From Deltaproteobacteria bacterium (GTDB taxonomy: Bacteria; Desulfobacterota_E; Deferrimicrobia; Deferrimicrobiales; Deferrimicrobiaceae), in contig JAMDBZ010000015.1 of the NCBI GenBank assembly GCA_023488945.1, forward strand, positions 1 through 6,849: a stretch of DNA of 6,849 nucleotides, written 5' to 3'. Below the pieces are notes generated by a model, which was given only the letters and a program-made list of their open reading frames with translations, made no database searches and was not told where the DNA came from. The position numbers and the translations under genes were made by a program. Position 1 is the stretch's first letter. Each line of letters starts with the position of its first letter. Below are positions 1 through 5,615 of the stretch, piece by piece.

Positions 1-44
1 GACATCCTTCGAGCCAGGGAGTTGGCCAGCAGTCTGAAAAACAT
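1..44 (-). CDS. Start of a probable FtsX/MacB-type ABC transporter permease (partial, cut by window edge)
   Basis: Only 14 codons are visible, reading MFFRLLANSLARRM before the sequence ends. The ATG is at 44-42 and lies 15 bp after the stop of the FTR1 fusion. A purine-rich stretch (GGAAGGCGGAAGG) upstream can serve as ribosome binding site. The short cytoplasmic start, with a hydrophobic/aromatic opening followed by Arg-rich residues, resembles the N-termini of FtsX-like ABC permeases. Bacterial FTR1 loci of the Campylobacter/UPEC P19-FTR1 type are known to be followed by such permease and ATPase genes. The family call therefore rests on a few residues plus gene context and is inference. 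The close spacing supports cotranscription with the FTR1 gene. Confidence 0.5.
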   Translation of the reverse strand, partial: MFFRLLANSLARRM

Positions 45-59
45 GGACCTTCCGCCTTC

Positions 60-1487
60 CTACCGCTTCACGTAGGCGCCCGGATCGGCCTTGAACAGGG
101 CCTGGCACTTTCCCATGCCGCAAAAATAATAGGTCTTCCCGTTGTACGTCTCGAAACCTGCCGCTTCATTCATCCTTATGCGCATGCCGCAAACCGGGTC
201 GATTTCCTCCAACCCCGATTGCGCGGTAAAGACCGCCGCCTTCTCTTCCAGCGCATGGACCGGCACCTTGACATGCGCCGCCGCGACCTCGCTCTTGAGC
301 GGGATCGGGTTGCACCCGCCCGAAGCGCCCAATGTGAAAGGATTGATTTCCGCCGCGCAGTTCAAGCAACGCAGGTTTTCCCCTTCCTGGACGTACCCGA
401 AGGAACCACAGATCTCGCAGGCATCCAGGGCGGTGCGGATCTTCCCGTCCGAGGTCTTCATCGCAAGGAATCGCACCAGGCGCCCGTCGGCCAGGAACCC
501 CAGGCGGTGGAGCTTGCCGTCTGCAAGCGCTTCGATCGGGACGACCGCAAACCCTCCTTCTCGAGCAACGGGCTCCGGCGGCGGCACATTCTTGGGTGCA
601 ATCTCCCGGGCATACACGATACCCACGGAAACCATCACCGCAAGGGCACTGGTCACCGCGCCGAGCCGGTAGAAACGCTCCCGCCGGATTCTCGCCGTCT
701 CCGCCCTTCTCGCGGCCTGCGAAACGTCTCCCTCCTGACCGACGGGCTCAGGCTTCCGGGTCAGCCAGATGAAGAGCGGGATCGCCACGAGGGCCAGGAT
801 GAAGAGGGAGTTGTTCCGGACGACGGGTCCCACCAACGCCATGCTTGTCCGGTTCGCGGGAAGGATGGCTATCTCCGCGAATTCGTGATAGCCGTTGATC
901 AGCAACTGGACGACGAAGATGCCCAGCACCCACTCCGTAACGGCGAAGAACCGTCGCAGGTTCACCTGGAGGCTGCCGCGGACGAACATCACGCAAAAAA
1001 CGACGGCGCCCGCAAGTCCCAGGACCGACCCGATGAAGCCAAGGATGGCGTCGGTGGTCAGGTTGACGGCCGCGAGAAACATCACCGCCTCCGCACCCTC
1101 CCGGAACACCATGAGGAACACGAACGCCCCCAGAGCCCATCCCTCTTTTGATGTTCTCCCGCCCGCCCCCGCCTCCATGGCTTGCCGCACACGCCCTTCG
1201 ACCTGAGAGCGGAGCACCTTCCCCTTGCGGTGCATCCACACCATCATCGAGACGACAAAACACGCGGAAACCCAATACAAGGTTCCTTCGTAGATTTCAT
1301 CGCCGACAGGCATGAAATGCAGAACGATCGCCGCCGCGACGCTGGCAAGAACCGCCAGCCCGAGGCCCCAGAACACGGGCCGTTCCAGATCGCACCGGCC
1401 GACCCGCTTGAGCACCACCAGGACGATCCCGATGACAAGGGCGGCTTCGATCCCCTCTCTGAGCATGATCACGAATGACTCGAACAT
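60..1487 (-). CDS. FTR1-family iron permease fused to a DUF2318-like Cys domain and a C-terminal YHS domain
   Basis: A 475-residue inner-membrane protein. Residues 1-245 form an FTR1 permease with about seven hydrophobic segments and the two hallmark acidic motifs, REGIE (10-14) and REGAE (129-133). These are the iron-coordinating signatures of the FTR1/EfeU/FetM family. A basic loop (about 256-274) is followed by an eighth membrane segment (about 276-293). By the positive-inside rule this would place the rest in the periplasm. Residues 311-400 resemble the DUF2318 Fe-S-membrane domain, with CEIC (357-360), CLNC (374-377) and a GGCNP motif (C392). Residues 429-475 are a YHS metal-binding domain, with DPVCGM (430-435), a YYFC motif (C456) and C461. 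The ATG start has GGAGG five bases upstream. The gene is 27 bp after the barrel gene and 15 bp before the next gene, so it is very probably in their operon. Role: iron import into the cytoplasm, with the appended domains probably receiving or sensing metal. The substrate valence and the metal bound by the Cys domains are inferred. Confidence 0.93.
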   Translation of the reverse strand: MFESFVIMLREGIEAALVIGIVLVVLKRVGRCDLERPVFWGLGLAVLASVAAAIVLHFMPVGDEIYEGTLYWVSACFVVSMMVWMHRKGKVLRSQVEGRVRQAMEAGAGGRTSKEGWALGAFVFLMVFREGAEAVMFLAAVNLTTDAILGFIGSVLGLAGAVVFCVMFVRGSLQVNLRRFFAVTEWVLGIFVVQLLINGYHEFAEIAILPANRTSMALVGPVVRNNSLFILALVAIPLFIWLTRKPEPVGQEGDVSQAARRAETARIRRERFYRLGAVTSALAVMVSVGIVYAREIAPKNVPPPEPVAREGGFAVVPIEALADGKLHRLGFLADGRLVRFLAMKTSDGKIRTALDACEICGSFGYVQEGENLRCLNCAAEINPFTLGASGGCNPIPLKSEVAAAHVKVPVHALEEKAAVFTAQSGLEEIDPVCGMRIRMNEAAGFETYNGKTYYFCGMGKCQALFKADPGAYVKR

Positions 1488-1514
1488 TTTTCCCTCCTCC
1501 TCCGCGTCTTCCGG

Positions 1515-2810
1515 TTAAAACGTCGCCTGCAGTTGCGCATACACGGAGTTGATATCCTTGCCGCTCCCGGTGGCGTCCTTGAAGAACTCGCCTGTGAAGA
1601 ACCGGTTCCCGCTGAGCAGCACGGAGATGCTTTCCTTGATCTTGCAGGTCAAGATCAGGTTCGTCTCGATGCCGATCTCCTTGCTGAACCCGGCCGGGAC
1701 CTTGTTGGCCCGGAAGGAGTGCCCGTCCAGGGACAAGTTCAGCTTTTCCGTGAGATCGACCCCGCCGCCGGCCGTGAACACCTGGAGCCCGCTGGCCGTC
1801 GCGTTCCCCACGGCCAGGCCGCCCAGCTCTCCGACCAGGTTCATGTCGCCGATAAGGAAAGTATCGTTGTTGGGATTGTGGAACTCCGTGAACCTCCCCT
1901 CCTCCGGGTTCCCGTCGCCGGAACCATACGCGTACGAGAGGAAGATCTTCCCCGGATACCGCCCCAAGGCGGGATCGACGGTGACGTCCGCGTGGCCGCC
2001 GACGGCGCTGATATCGCGGTGGCTCGCCCCATCCCGGTTCTTCCGGCCGAACTGGTAGACCGGCTCCACCTCGAAGGCAATGCTTTTCGCAAGGCGGCCC
2101 GAGAGCCTGGTCCCCACCGAATAGGTCACCTCGTGCTCGCCTCCGACATGGGTGGCACCGGCCCCCCCTGTGTCGCGGAGGCCGTAGAGATCGACCGAAA
2201 GAGTTTCCGTTGGGGCGTAGGTCGCATAGATCCCGTAAAGTTTCCCCTCGATGCCCCCGGCCCACTTCTTCACGTACGTGCCGCCGAACAGGTCAACGGA
2301 AAACTTCGCCGAGGGCTTGACCGCCAGTTTCACGGCATCGAAGCTCAACCCGTCGAAGAACGTGTCGGCGCCGAGGAGGAAGGTGCTGCCGTAGACGAAT
2401 TCCTGGCGCCCGGCTTTGACGGAGATTCCTTTCACGCCGGGCAGGACGCTTTCCACGTAACCCTGGTACAAGCTGAAGATCGAAAAGTCCGTGTCATTGT
2501 GGAAGGCGTACCACTGCCCTTCCACGCGGGCGGAGAAGTTGTCCGACGGCCTCACGGCGACAGAGGGTCGAAGCCGGGCCAGGACCCGCGCCTCGCCGTT
2601 TCCCGGGGCGAACGAAAAGCTCCCGAGACTGAAGTTCCCCGCGGCCTCGGTCCGCAGGAGGGCGTCCAGGCCGAGCGTCACGGGGTTGAATCGCGATGGC
2701 TCGGCCGGCCCCTGCGTCGCCCCCTCGCGGCCCGGCGCTTCCGGTTCCGCAATCGATTGCCCGCCGATCACCAACAGAAGAGCGAGAGCGATCACGACCC
2801 TTTTCCCCAT
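1515..2810 (-). CDS. Alginate-export-family outer-membrane beta-barrel (porin-like)
   Basis: A 431-residue exported protein. It has a signal peptide (MGKRVVIALALLLVIGG, likely cleavage after SIA at 21). The rest alternates in the manner of barrel strands and ends in a C-terminal Phe (QLQATF), the outer-membrane insertion signature. GRQEFVYGS (134-142), the following TFFDGLSFDAVKL stretch and SYAYGSGDGNPEEG (292-305) match the pattern of the AlgE/alginate_exp family (PF13372). Despite the name, most such proteins outside Pseudomonas are uncharacterised channels, so alginate is not implied. A TTG at 2837 would add nine residues ahead of the signal peptide. ATG 2810 is preferred because it starts directly at the signal peptide and has GGAGGG upstream. 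Its place between a cytochrome lipoprotein and an FTR1 permease suggests it passes metal or a metal chelate across the outer membrane. That role is inference. Confidence 0.85.
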   Translation of the reverse strand: MGKRVVIALALLLVIGGQSIAEPEAPGREGATQGPAEPSRFNPVTLGLDALLRTEAAGNFSLGSFSFAPGNGEARVLARLRPSVAVRPSDNFSARVEGQWYAFHNDTDFSIFSLYQGYVESVLPGVKGISVKAGRQEFVYGSTFLLGADTFFDGLSFDAVKLAVKPSAKFSVDLFGGTYVKKWAGGIEGKLYGIYATYAPTETLSVDLYGLRDTGGAGATHVGGEHEVTYSVGTRLSGRLAKSIAFEVEPVYQFGRKNRDGASHRDISAVGGHADVTVDPALGRYPGKIFLSYAYGSGDGNPEEGRFTEFHNPNNDTFLIGDMNLVGELGGLAVGNATASGLQVFTAGGGVDLTEKLNLSLDGHSFRANKVPAGFSKEIGIETNLILTCKIKESISVLLSGNRFFTGEFFKDATGSGKDINSVYAQLQATF

Positions 2811-2820
2811 TTCCGGTTTT

Positions 2821-2826
2821 CCCTCC
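2821..2826 (-). promoter_or_regulatory. Ribosome binding site choosing ATG 2810 for the alginate-export-family barrel
   Basis: GGAGGG lies ten bases before ATG 2810. It falls inside the coding frame if the upstream TTG at 2837 were used, which argues that translation starts at the ATG and that the mature protein has a conventional signal peptide. Confidence 0.7.
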
Positions 2827-2831
2827 GACGT

Positions 2832-2870
2832 ATTCAACGAAATTCAACGGGCAGCGAACACCCGAACACC
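2832..2870. repeat. Two adjacent short direct repeats in the cytochrome/barrel intergenic gap
   Basis: On the plus strand, ATTCAACG occurs at 2832-2839 and 2842-2849 (period 10). CGAACACC occurs in exact tandem at 2855-2862 and 2863-2870 (period 8). Together they fill most of the 68-bp gap between the cytochrome stop and the barrel start. They could be replication-slippage products or a protein-binding site. Nothing in the sequence decides between these. Confidence 0.6.
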
Positions 2871-2878
2871 TTGTTCCT

Positions 2879-3253
2879 TCATTTCCTCCATCCGCTCGCG
2901 GCGGACAGATACAGTTCGAGGTCCGACGTCTGCCGACTGTCCAGCGACGCCCGGGGCGCCATCCGCGCCACGATGCGTTTCCACTCCTGCGGCGTGTACT
3001 CGTCCGGCCGGAAGAGCCGGTGGCAGGCCGCGCATTCCGTGACGAACACGGCGCGTCCTCTTGCCAGGGCCGCCAGATCCGCGTCCCGCGGGACAGCCCC
3101 CGTGGCCACGAGCTGCGAAGGCGTCGGCACGATCGTCCCGCCCGCACAGCCGGAAATCCAGAGCGCGCCGGCCGCCGTCACCGCGGCGAGCGTCGGGCCC
3201 AACCGCACGCGGGCCCGCCTTCCTTCCCGAAATGCCACTGTTCGAAGGCCCAT
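2879..3253 (-). CDS. Single-haem c-type cytochrome lipoprotein
   Basis: A 124-residue exported lipoprotein. A hydrophobic segment (about 18-35) ends in the lipobox ISGC, with C36 as the lipidated residue. The single haem-attachment motif CAACH lies at 74-78. Met98 in the following VARMAPRA stretch is the likely distal axial ligand, preceded by the YTPQEW motif common in small class-I cytochrome c domains of the type 'CxxCH...P..YT..EW...V..M'. The conserved LELYL helix (112-116) closes the fold. ATG 3253 is chosen because AGGAG lies ten bases upstream (3264-3268) and the signal sequence follows. The open frame continues upstream to 3466, but that extension is Arg-rich and overlaps the porin gene. 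The protein would sit on the periplasmic side of the membrane (or in the outer membrane) and transfer electrons. Its place in the operon suggests it oxidises or reduces iron for the FTR1 permease, or drains electrons from that reaction, which is inference. Confidence 0.88.
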   Translation of the reverse strand: MGLRTVAFREGRRARVRLGPTLAAVTAAGALWISGCAGGTIVPTPSQLVATGAVPRDADLAALARGRAVFVTECAACHRLFRPDEYTPQEWKRIVARMAPRASLDSRQTSDLELYLSAASGWRK

Positions 3254-3263
3254 CCTTTTCCGT

Positions 3264-3268
3264 CTCCT
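3264..3268 (-). promoter_or_regulatory. Ribosome binding site choosing ATG 3253 for the cytochrome
   Basis: AGGAG lies ten bases before ATG 3253, within a purine-rich run (AAAGGAGACGGAAAAGG). It supports the short start over the much longer upstream extension of the open frame. Confidence 0.65.
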
Positions 3269-3294
3269 TTCTTTCTCTTCTTTGCGGATGAAGA

Positions 3295-3323
3295 GGGGGG
3301 AACCGGCCCCGCCGCCGCCCCCC
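3295..3323 (-). other. GC-only inverted repeat between porin stop and cytochrome start
   Basis: Six G at 3295-3300 face six C at 3318-3323 across a 17-base GC-rich loop. An alternative is the tighter GGGG (3297-3300) with CCCC (3307-3310). No T-tract follows in the direction of transcription, so it is not a standard intrinsic terminator. It could act as an intercistronic RNA stem that slows decay or processing between the two messages. It could also simply reflect G/C tracts. Confidence 0.3.
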
Positions 3324-3336
3324 GCCGCGTCTTCGT

Positions 3337-4638
3337 TCAGAACTGCCAGCCGAGTCCGAGGTTGAACAGGTCGTCGGGCTTCACGGCGGACTTGTCGCGC
3401 CGCACCTGGTAGTCGGCCTTGGCGACGAGATTGTGCGTGAAATAAAAATCGAGACCCGTGGTCCATTCCTGCCGGTCGCCGGCCGGATCCTTGGCAACCC
3501 CGGGAGGCATCCCGTATTGCGTATCGACATCGTCGTAGCGGATGAAGACGACGGCGTCCGCCCGGGACAGCTTCCCTGTCCTCCAGGATCCCGGCATGAC
3601 GTGGACCGCGCCCTCGAGGTTCCAGCCGAAGATCTCCGAGGCGGCCCCGTTGCCGATCTGCGCCGCGCCCCCGACCCGCTCGTGGGCGACCGCTCCGCGG
3701 GCGTCGAACCGCCCCACGCCGTATTCGAAGTCGGCTGAGAGGATGCGGATCCGCCCTCCGACGCCCGGGTTGTTCCCGCCGTTGCCGTTATTGAGCCCGC
3801 CGTAATATCCGCCGGCGCCGACCCTCAAGGTCTGGCCGAACGCCGCTGCACGACGTGCGAACGGGAACCAGTCGATTCGGCCGGTGACCGCCGGCTGGTG
3901 AAGGCCGGGACGCTCCTCGATCCGCGCCTCCCGGATCCCGTCCGTCGCATCGATCTTCGAGCCGTCCAGGCCCCCGGCGACATACGCCTCGTATTTCAGG
4001 GAGGGACCGAGCGATCCGAAGATCCCCGCCCCGTCCGAGAACCAGGTTGACGGGATGACGATCCGGTCGAAGAGCGGCCGTTCCACGCCGTTGAAGGTGG
4101 GAGGCTCGTGCTTCCTGTTGATGAGCCCGAGCGGCGTCAGGAACCTCCCGGCGCGGACGTTCAGCCGGTCGGAGAGGAGGAAGTCGAAGTACGCCTGCTC
4201 GATCGAGATCTCGCCGTCTTCGGAATCCCGCGACACGAACGCATGCTCGATCTCGGTCTCGGAGTGGAACCGGATCCAGTCGGCGAACTCGTACCCGACG
4301 TATGCGACGAGCCGGTGGATGTCGATCTGGTGCGGGGCGTTCCCGCGGCCGAGGTTCGCGTGGATCTCGCCGTAGCCGCCGAACGTGAACCGGCTCGGCC
4401 GATAGACGTTGTCCGCGGATCGCGAGGCCGAGAGCTCCTCCACCCGGCCGGAGAGCTGCCGGACCGCCTTCTCGAGATCCTCGATCCGCCTCTCTTTCGG
4501 GTCCGAAACGGATTCCTGCGCCCGCGCCGGCGACACGCCCGCGACGAGAACGATCGCCGCCGCCAGGCAGAGGATCGACCGGACAAGCCGGAATGGGCTG
4601 ACGCGAAAAACCTGGGGGATTTTCCCTGGATGGACCAT
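3337..4638 (-). CDS. Outer-membrane porin with N-terminal coiled coil
   Basis: A 433-residue exported protein. A signal peptide (about 16-40, ending in the cleavage motif ARA at 38-40) precedes a short helical coiled coil (about 46-72, DPKERRIEDLEKAVRQLSGR and onward). The rest is a barrel with alternating strands. It includes TFGGYGEIHANLG (85-97), the GRFLTPLGLINRKHEPP region (164-180), RIDWFPF (254-260) and the C-terminal outer-membrane signature GLGWQF. This layout is typical of trimeric porins of the OprP/OprO-like or 'porin with coiled-coil periplasmic tip' type, in which the coiled coil helps trimer assembly or anchoring. The exact family and solute are not readable. ATG 4638 is chosen because AGGAG lies eight bases upstream. 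A GTG at 4731 would add 31 non-hydrophobic residues. It is the first gene of the putative metal operon, 83 bp ahead of the cytochrome. Confidence 0.85.
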   Translation of the reverse strand: MVHPGKIPQVFRVSPFRLVRSILCLAAAIVLVAGVSPARAQESVSDPKERRIEDLEKAVRQLSGRVEELSASRSADNVYRPSRFTFGGYGEIHANLGRGNAPHQIDIHRLVAYVGYEFADWIRFHSETEIEHAFVSRDSEDGEISIEQAYFDFLLSDRLNVRAGRFLTPLGLINRKHEPPTFNGVERPLFDRIVIPSTWFSDGAGIFGSLGPSLKYEAYVAGGLDGSKIDATDGIREARIEERPGLHQPAVTGRIDWFPFARRAAAFGQTLRVGAGGYYGGLNNGNGGNNPGVGGRIRILSADFEYGVGRFDARGAVAHERVGGAAQIGNGAASEIFGWNLEGAVHVMPGSWRTGKLSRADAVVFIRYDDVDTQYGMPPGVAKDPAGDRQEWTTGLDFYFTHNLVAKADYQVRRDKSAVKPDDLFNLGLGWQF

Positions 4639-4646
4639 GCCGCACG

Positions 4647-4651
4647 CTCCT
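4647..4651 (-). promoter_or_regulatory. Ribosome binding site choosing ATG 4638 for the porin
   Basis: AGGAG is eight bases before ATG 4638, an ideal spacing. It shows that the GTG at 4731 and the hairpin region between them are untranslated leader rather than coding sequence. Confidence 0.75.
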
Positions 4652-4659
4652 TTCGTCGC

Positions 4660-4711
4660 TCGAAAAGGATTCGAAGTCACAACCCGTGACACCGGCGCGC
4701 TTCGGCGCGCC
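4660..4711 (-). promoter_or_regulatory. Three consecutive hairpins in the leader upstream of the porin operon
   Basis: Three perfect inverted repeats sit almost end to end. They are TCGAA/TTCGA (4660-4664 with 4670-4674, 5-base loop), GTCAC/GTGAC (4676-4680 with 4686-4690, 5-base loop) and GGCGCGC/GCGCGCC (4694-4700 with 4705-4711). The last has a 4-base loop that reads CGAA on the transcribed minus strand. The ribosome binding site follows nine bases after the cluster. There is no T-tract after the strongest stem, so it is not a plain terminator for the gene upstream. A structured 5' leader, mRNA-stabilising element or regulatory RNA fold are the options. I see no convincing -35/-10 pair in 4639-4773. 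Confidence 0.5.
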
Positions 4712-4773
4712 CGCCCGCGTTGCGTCTTCACCGTGCGGCCCCGAGAGCCGAACCGTAAAACGCCCCTGACGAA

Positions 4774-5136
4774 TCAGTCGGAGAGAACGTCGATCAGCTT
4801 CCTGCGCATCACCTCCAGCCTCTTGGACTTGAACGCGCTCCGCGTCTCCTCGAGGACGGCGATCGTTTCGCGGATGGCGGCCTGCATCGCCGCAAGCCGC
4901 CGGCAGTCGGCCAGGGGGCAGTGCGCCGGCCGGGCCGTTCCGACCGAGGCGTTTCCGAAGGCCCGCTTGTACACGAGCCGCTGGTGCTCGACCCGCTCGT
5001 GCATCTCCTCCGCGATCCGGTCGATGTATTCCTCGATTCCGGTTCCCGGCCGGACGCCGTCCCCGGCCGACCGTCCCGCCCGTGCCGGGGCCTCAACCCA
5101 CGGCGCCGCCGGGCTCCCTCCGCCACCCGCCGTCAT
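4774..5136 (-). CDS. Small protein of unknown function with a Cys-x4-Cys motif and C-terminal helix
   Basis: A 120-residue, probably cytoplasmic protein (no signal peptide or membrane segment). I do not recognise the family. Residues 1-33 are Gly/Ala/Pro-rich and probably disordered. Residues 34-60 are charged and helical (EEYIDRIAEEMHERVEHQR). HCPLADC (72-78) offers two Cys and a His, suitable for metal binding. Residues 79-118 are predicted helical and basic/hydrophobic, with AFKSKRLEVMRRKL. ATG 5136 is chosen because GGAG lies seven bases upstream (5144-5147). ATGs at 5157 and 5151 are in frame but lack a comparable site, and the frame reaches back to 5238, overlapping arsR and its terminator. 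It sits between a metal-sensing repressor and the porin/FTR1 operon, so a metal-related or accessory regulatory role is possible. That is context only. Confidence 0.7.
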   Translation of the reverse strand: MTAGGGGSPAAPWVEAPARAGRSAGDGVRPGTGIEEYIDRIAEEMHERVEHQRLVYKRAFGNASVGTARPAHCPLADCRRLAAMQAAIRETIAVLEETRSAFKSKRLEVMRRKLIDVLSD

Positions 5137-5143
5137 CCCCGCG

Positions 5144-5147
5144 CTCC
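5144..5147 (-). promoter_or_regulatory. Ribosome binding site choosing ATG 5136 for the small protein
   Basis: GGAG is seven bases before ATG 5136. The competing ATGs at 5157 and 5151 have only the A/T-rich region and the AAACGACTG motif before them, with no purine-rich site. Confidence 0.6.
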
Positions 5148-5160
5148 GCATAAGCATAAC

Positions 5161-5173
5161 TGAACAGTCGTTT
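5161..5173 (-). promoter_or_regulatory. Candidate ArsR operator, copy 2 (upstream of the small gene)
   Basis: The minus strand reads AAACGACTGTTCA. This matches AAACGACTGCTCA on the plus strand at 5603-5615, beside the arsR promoter, at 12 of 13 positions. The plus-strand reading TGAACAGTCGTTTGCA also resembles the TGAACA-type half site known for SmtB-like repressors. It lies 24 bp before the chosen start of the small gene and just past the arsR terminator, so it could control the downstream genes. Confidence 0.45.
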
Positions 5174-5185
5174 GCATGATGAGAT

Positions 5186-5211
5186 AAAAAAAACCGGTCA
5201 TCGGGACCGGT
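5186..5211 (-). terminator. Intrinsic terminator of arsR
   Basis: On the minus strand, ACCGGTC (5211-5205) and GACCGGT (5199-5193) form a perfect 7-bp stem around the loop CCGAT. Seven T (5192-5186) follow at once. The stem begins on the first-listed base of the arsR stop codon, so there is no spacer between gene and terminator. It should separate arsR from the genes downstream, at least in part. Confidence 0.88.
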
Positions 5212-5555
5212 CATCCCGCCTCGACGTGCTTCACGCACTCCGCCATCAGGTTGCTGATGTGATCATCGTCCAGGGCGTAGAAGGCGACCTTGCCCTCCTT
5301 CCGGGCCCGGACCAGTCTCTGCCCGCGCAGGAGCCGGAGCTGGTGCGAGACGGCCGAGCCGGTGAGCCCGAGCAGGTTGGCAAGGTCAAGCACGCACAGC
5401 TCCTGCTTCGCCAGCGCGGCGACGATCCGGACGCGGGTAGGATCCGAGAGCGCTCCGAACGTTTCGGCCAGGGCGCTCACCAGCCGGTCTCCCGGCATCG
5501 CCGCCCTCGCGGCCCGCACGGCCGCCGGGTGGACGGCCGCGCCGTTCCCGGCCAC
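5211..5555 (-). CDS. ArsR/SmtB-family metal-responsive transcriptional repressor
   Basis: A 114-residue winged-helix protein. FGALSDPTRVRIVAAL (33-48) opens the DNA-binding domain. LANLLGLTGSAVSHQLRLLR (58-77) is the recognition helix-turn-helix. ARKEGKVAFYAL (84-95) is the wing. The C-terminal helix keeps the SmtB/CzrA alpha5 metal-site spacing: Asp97-x-His99-x10-His110, with Glu112 as a possible fourth ligand. The alpha3 site usually reads CVCD; here it is ELCVLD, with one Cys (54). This favours a Zn/Co/Ni-type alpha5 sensor over an arsenic or cadmium alpha3 sensor. Start GTG 5555 is preferred because the N-terminal VHPAAVRAARAAMP segment (8-21) matches the leading helix seen in metal-sensing members. 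ATG 5498, with GAGG six bases upstream, remains possible. It has its own promoter and terminator and is probably autoregulated. The metal identity is inferred. Confidence 0.92.
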   Translation of the reverse strand: MAGNGAAVHPAAVRAARAAMPGDRLVSALAETFGALSDPTRVRIVAALAKQELCVLDLANLLGLTGSAVSHQLRLLRGQRLVRARKEGKVAFYALDDDHISNLMAECVKHVEAG

Positions 5556-5602
5556 GGCCCGCTTCTTCCCGGAATGTCCCCTCAGCGGATTCCCCCTGGT
5601 TG

Positions 5603-5615
5603 AAACGACTGCTCA
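5603..5615 (+). promoter_or_regulatory. Candidate ArsR operator, copy 1 (arsR transcription start region)
   Basis: AAACGACTGCTCA directly abuts the arsR -10 hexamer and covers the expected transcription start near 5609, the classic place for an autorepressor site. Only one base differs from the copy at 5161-5173. It overlaps the GCTCA half of an inverted repeat that encloses the -10 box. Confidence 0.5.

Noticed and set aside
1515..2810. Alginate secretion function
   Set aside because: No alginate biosynthesis or export genes are present. The family name describes the barrel fold and the context points to metal handling.
3295..3323. Terminator between porin and cytochrome genes
   Set aside because: The G6/C6 inverted repeat has no T-tract in the direction of transcription, so it is listed only as a low-confidence intercistronic stem.
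1533..3365. A 610-codon open frame on the plus strand across the barrel and cytochrome genes
   Set aside because: It is antisense to two well-supported genes, its translation is rich in Arg, Pro, Gly and Glu with no domain or signal, and long antisense frames are common in GC-rich DNA.
3254..3466. N-terminal extension of the cytochrome frame up to 3466
   Set aside because: The extension overlaps the porin coding region, is Arg- and Gly-rich, and would bury the lipoprotein signal sequence. ATG 3253 has its own ribosome binding site.
4639..4731. GTG at 4731 as the porin start
   Set aside because: It adds 31 basic residues before the signal peptide and runs through the hairpin cluster, whereas ATG 4638 has AGGAG at ideal spacing.
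4762..4776. Possible terminator after the small gene (CTGA-TTCG-TCAG on the minus strand)
   Set aside because: The stem is only four base pairs and the nearest T run is short and displaced, so it does not qualify as an intrinsic terminator.
4639..5185. Fur box upstream of the porin/FTR1 genes
   Set aside because: I looked for a GATAATGATAATCATTATC-like 19-mer because of the iron permease and saw no convincing match in either upstream gap.
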